From the NCBI GenBank assembly GCA_002428905.1, contig DIYD01000297.1, positions 1 to 6,879 of the forward strand: a stretch of DNA of 6,879 bases, written 5' to 3'. The position numbers and the translations under genes were made by a program. Position 1 is the stretch's first letter. Every line of letters starts with the position of its first letter. Source of the DNA: Bacteroidetes bacterium UBA6063 (lineage in GTDB: Bacteria > Bacteroidota > Bacteroidia > NS11-12g > UBA9320). Positions 5,559 to 6,879 of the stretch are shown here, piece by piece. The notes beneath the pieces were generated by a model that saw only the letters and a program-made list of their open reading frames with translations, ran no database searches and had not been told where the DNA came from.

Positions 5559-6020
5559 ATGTCTGGTTACATTGGTGAATATGAGGTTAAGGTGGACGAC
5601 AAGGGTCGGGCCATTGTACCTGCTGGCCTAAAGCGCCAGATCCCAAAAGATGCGCTCTCTCGTATGGTCATTAATCGCGGGTTCGACAAGTGTTTAACCC
5701 TGTTCACGCGAAAAGACTGGGACGTAGAAACCCAGAAATTGAGCAAGCTGAGCGACTTCAAACGAAGTGATCGTCGATTCAAGCGATTGTTCAACAGCGG
5801 AGCCACCGAGATAAAAATCGATTCCGCCTCCCGAATCTTATTACCCAAAAAACTTTGCACATACGCTGAGATAGAATCCGAAGTGGTGTTCTATGCTTAT
5901 GAAAATAAAATTGAGATATGGTCTAAAAAGGTCTACGATGAACAGATGGATATCGATCCGGATGAGTATGCCGATTTAGCTGAAGAAGTAATGGGAGATG
6001 ACAGTGACGGACAAGAATAA
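5559..6020 (+). CDS. mraZ: Transcriptional regulator MraZ
   Basis: MraZ is a ring-forming DNA-binding protein of 153 residues that represses its own promoter and the division and cell wall (dcw) cluster in characterised bacteria. It has two SpoVT/AbrB-type half-domains. The first has the motif VDDKGRAIVPAGLK at 12-25; the second has IDSASRILLPKKL at 87-99. In the second copy the usual Gly of the D..GR motif is Ser91, while Arg92 is kept. The C-terminus is strongly acidic (DPDEYADLAEEVMGDD). The ATG at 5559 gives the normal MraZ N-terminus (GEYEVKVDDKGR). The operator repeats lie directly upstream, and rsmH overlaps the 3' end. Position and sequence together make this call secure. Confidence 0.96.
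   Translation: MSGYIGEYEVKVDDKGRAIVPAGLKRQIPKDALSRMVINRGFDKCLTLFTRKDWDVETQKLSKLSDFKRSDRRFKRLFNSGATEIKIDSASRILLPKKLCTYAEIESEVVFYAYENKIEIWSKKVYDEQMDIDPDEYADLAEEVMGDDSDGQE
5993..5997 (+). promoter_or_regulatory. Shine-Dalgarno-like GGGAG before rsmH
   Basis: GGGAG lies inside mraZ, six bases before a GTG at 6004 and directly against an in-frame ATG at 5998. The spacing favours the GTG if ribosome binding here follows the standard rule, but many Bacteroidota genes do not rely on Shine-Dalgarno pairing. Confidence 0.4.
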
Positions 6021-6879
6021 ATACCATGTTCCGGTTATGCTATCGGAATGCCTGGAGGGGCTGAATATCAACCCTGTAGGTCTTTATATCGATGTTACTT
6101 ACGGTGGCGGTGGCCATTCTCGCGCGATACTCAACCAACTCAGTTCGGGTAAATTGTTTGCTTTCGACCAGGATGATGACGCTGCCAAAGCTGTTCCGGA
6201 TAACGAAAACCTGATTTTTATTAATCATAACTTTCAGTTTATCAAAAACTTTCTGAAATACTATGAAGTTTCGAAAGTTGATGGCATTCTGGCTGATCTG
6301 GGCATCTCATCCCACCAAATTGATGAAGGCCAGCGCGGATTCTCATTTCGGTTTGATGCGGATTTAGACATGCGCATGAACCAGCAACAGGACTTCAGCG
6401 CACAAGACGTAATCAACACCTACGACGCCGAGCAGCTAAGTCAGATATTCAAGCTCTATGGTGAAATCAAATACGCCTGGAAACTGGCCAACAAAATCGT
6501 AGCAGTTCGCAAGGCATCTCCAATAAAAACAACCGGTGAACTGGCAAGCATTGTTGACGAATTCACCATTCCAAAGCAACGAAACCGAGAACTCGCACAG
6601 TTGTTTCAGGCAATTCGAATAGAGGTTAATGACGAACTGGGTGTCTTGAAGCAATTCCTTGCGCAAAGTTTGGACATCCTTAAACCCGGAGGTCGTTTGG
6701 TAGTAATGTCTTACCACAGCCTTGAAGACCGGCTTGTCAAGACGTTTATGCAATCTGGAAACTTTACCGGCGATGTAGAAGTAGACGCCTTCGGCCGAAG
6801 CAACAAACCCTTCAAACTCATAACCCGCAAACCCATAACCGCCAACTCCGAAGAACTGGAAATCAACACACGATCACGA
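5998..6879 (+). CDS. rsmH: 16S rRNA (cytosine(1402)-N(4))-methyltransferase RsmH, 3' partial
   Basis: RsmH (formerly MraW) transfers a methyl group from S-adenosylmethionine to N4 of C1402 in the 16S rRNA P-site region. The frame is open to the last base; 294 codons are visible, and from the usual family ending only about ten residues should be missing. Motifs, from the ATG at 5998: YHVPVML at 9-15, SAM-binding YIDVTYGGGGHS at 30-41, FDQD at 56-59, DGILADLGISS at 95-105, then RGFSFRFDADLDMRMN, EVNDELG, and LKPGGRLVVMSYHSLEDR near the C-terminus. The ATG overlaps the mraZ end by 23 bases; an in-frame GTG at 6004 is the alternative start, and an in-frame stop at 5989 rules out anything earlier. 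It is the second gene of the dcw cluster and is surely co-transcribed with mraZ. Confidence 0.95.
   Translation, partial: MTVTDKNKYHVPVMLSECLEGLNINPVGLYIDVTYGGGGHSRAILNQLSSGKLFAFDQDDDAAKAVPDNENLIFINHNFQFIKNFLKYYEVSKVDGILADLGISSHQIDEGQRGFSFRFDADLDMRMNQQQDFSAQDVINTYDAEQLSQIFKLYGEIKYAWKLANKIVAVRKASPIKTTGELASIVDEFTIPKQRNRELAQLFQAIRIEVNDELGVLKQFLAQSLDILKPGGRLVVMSYHSLEDRLVKTFMQSGNFTGDVEVDAFGRSNKPFKLITRKPITANSEELEINTRSR

Noticed and set aside
6436..6753. A 105-codon minus-strand frame within rsmH
   Set aside because: It lies opposite the conserved C-terminal half of RsmH, and its translation resembles no family I know.

Overview
The window looks like chromosomal DNA from a member of the Bacteroidota, probably a flavobacterium-like or Cryomorphaceae-like lineage. 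Four things point that way: a secreted protein ending in a type IX secretion (CHU_C / gliding-motility type) sorting domain, a specialised NusG paralogue of the UpxY type, TAnnTTTG-type -7 promoter boxes, and few Shine-Dalgarno sequences. No mobile element, CRISPR array, rRNA or tRNA was seen. The lineage call is inference from family knowledge; no search was run.

Layout from left to right. Bases 1-1821 (+) are the 3' part of a large secreted protein. It is built from roughly 49-residue Cys-Asp-Ser ('CDS') repeats, one of which is interrupted by a beta-sandwich-like domain of about 142 residues, and it ends in a T9SS sorting domain. It converges, with a 13-base gap, on a methylmalonyl-CoA epimerase gene (mce, 1835-2236, -). 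About 400 bases without a recognisable gene follow, ending in a promoter-like box. Then comes a compact (+) operon, iscS-iscU-iscA (2643-4613): the cysteine desulfurase, scaffold and A-type carrier of the ISC iron-sulfur cluster pathway. The usual iscR, hscB, hscA and fdx genes are absent on both sides. A hairpin sits over the iscA stop codon.

On the other strand lies an orphan UpxY/NusG-type antiterminator (4753-5268, -), with no polysaccharide genes downstream of it. It is divergent, across 290 bases, from mraZ (5559-6020, +). mraZ overlaps rsmH (5998 to window end), and this pair forms the normal head of the division and cell wall (dcw) cluster.

The most interesting region is the nusG-like/mraZ intergenic space. 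Just upstream of mraZ are three AAAGTGG-type direct repeats with an exact 10-base period, which matches the known architecture of MraZ autoregulatory operators. A second, inverted pair of similar boxes, also 10 bases apart, lies just upstream of the promoter-like box of the divergent antiterminator gene. This suggests, without proving it, that MraZ may control both directions and so couple a NusG paralogue to the division cluster.
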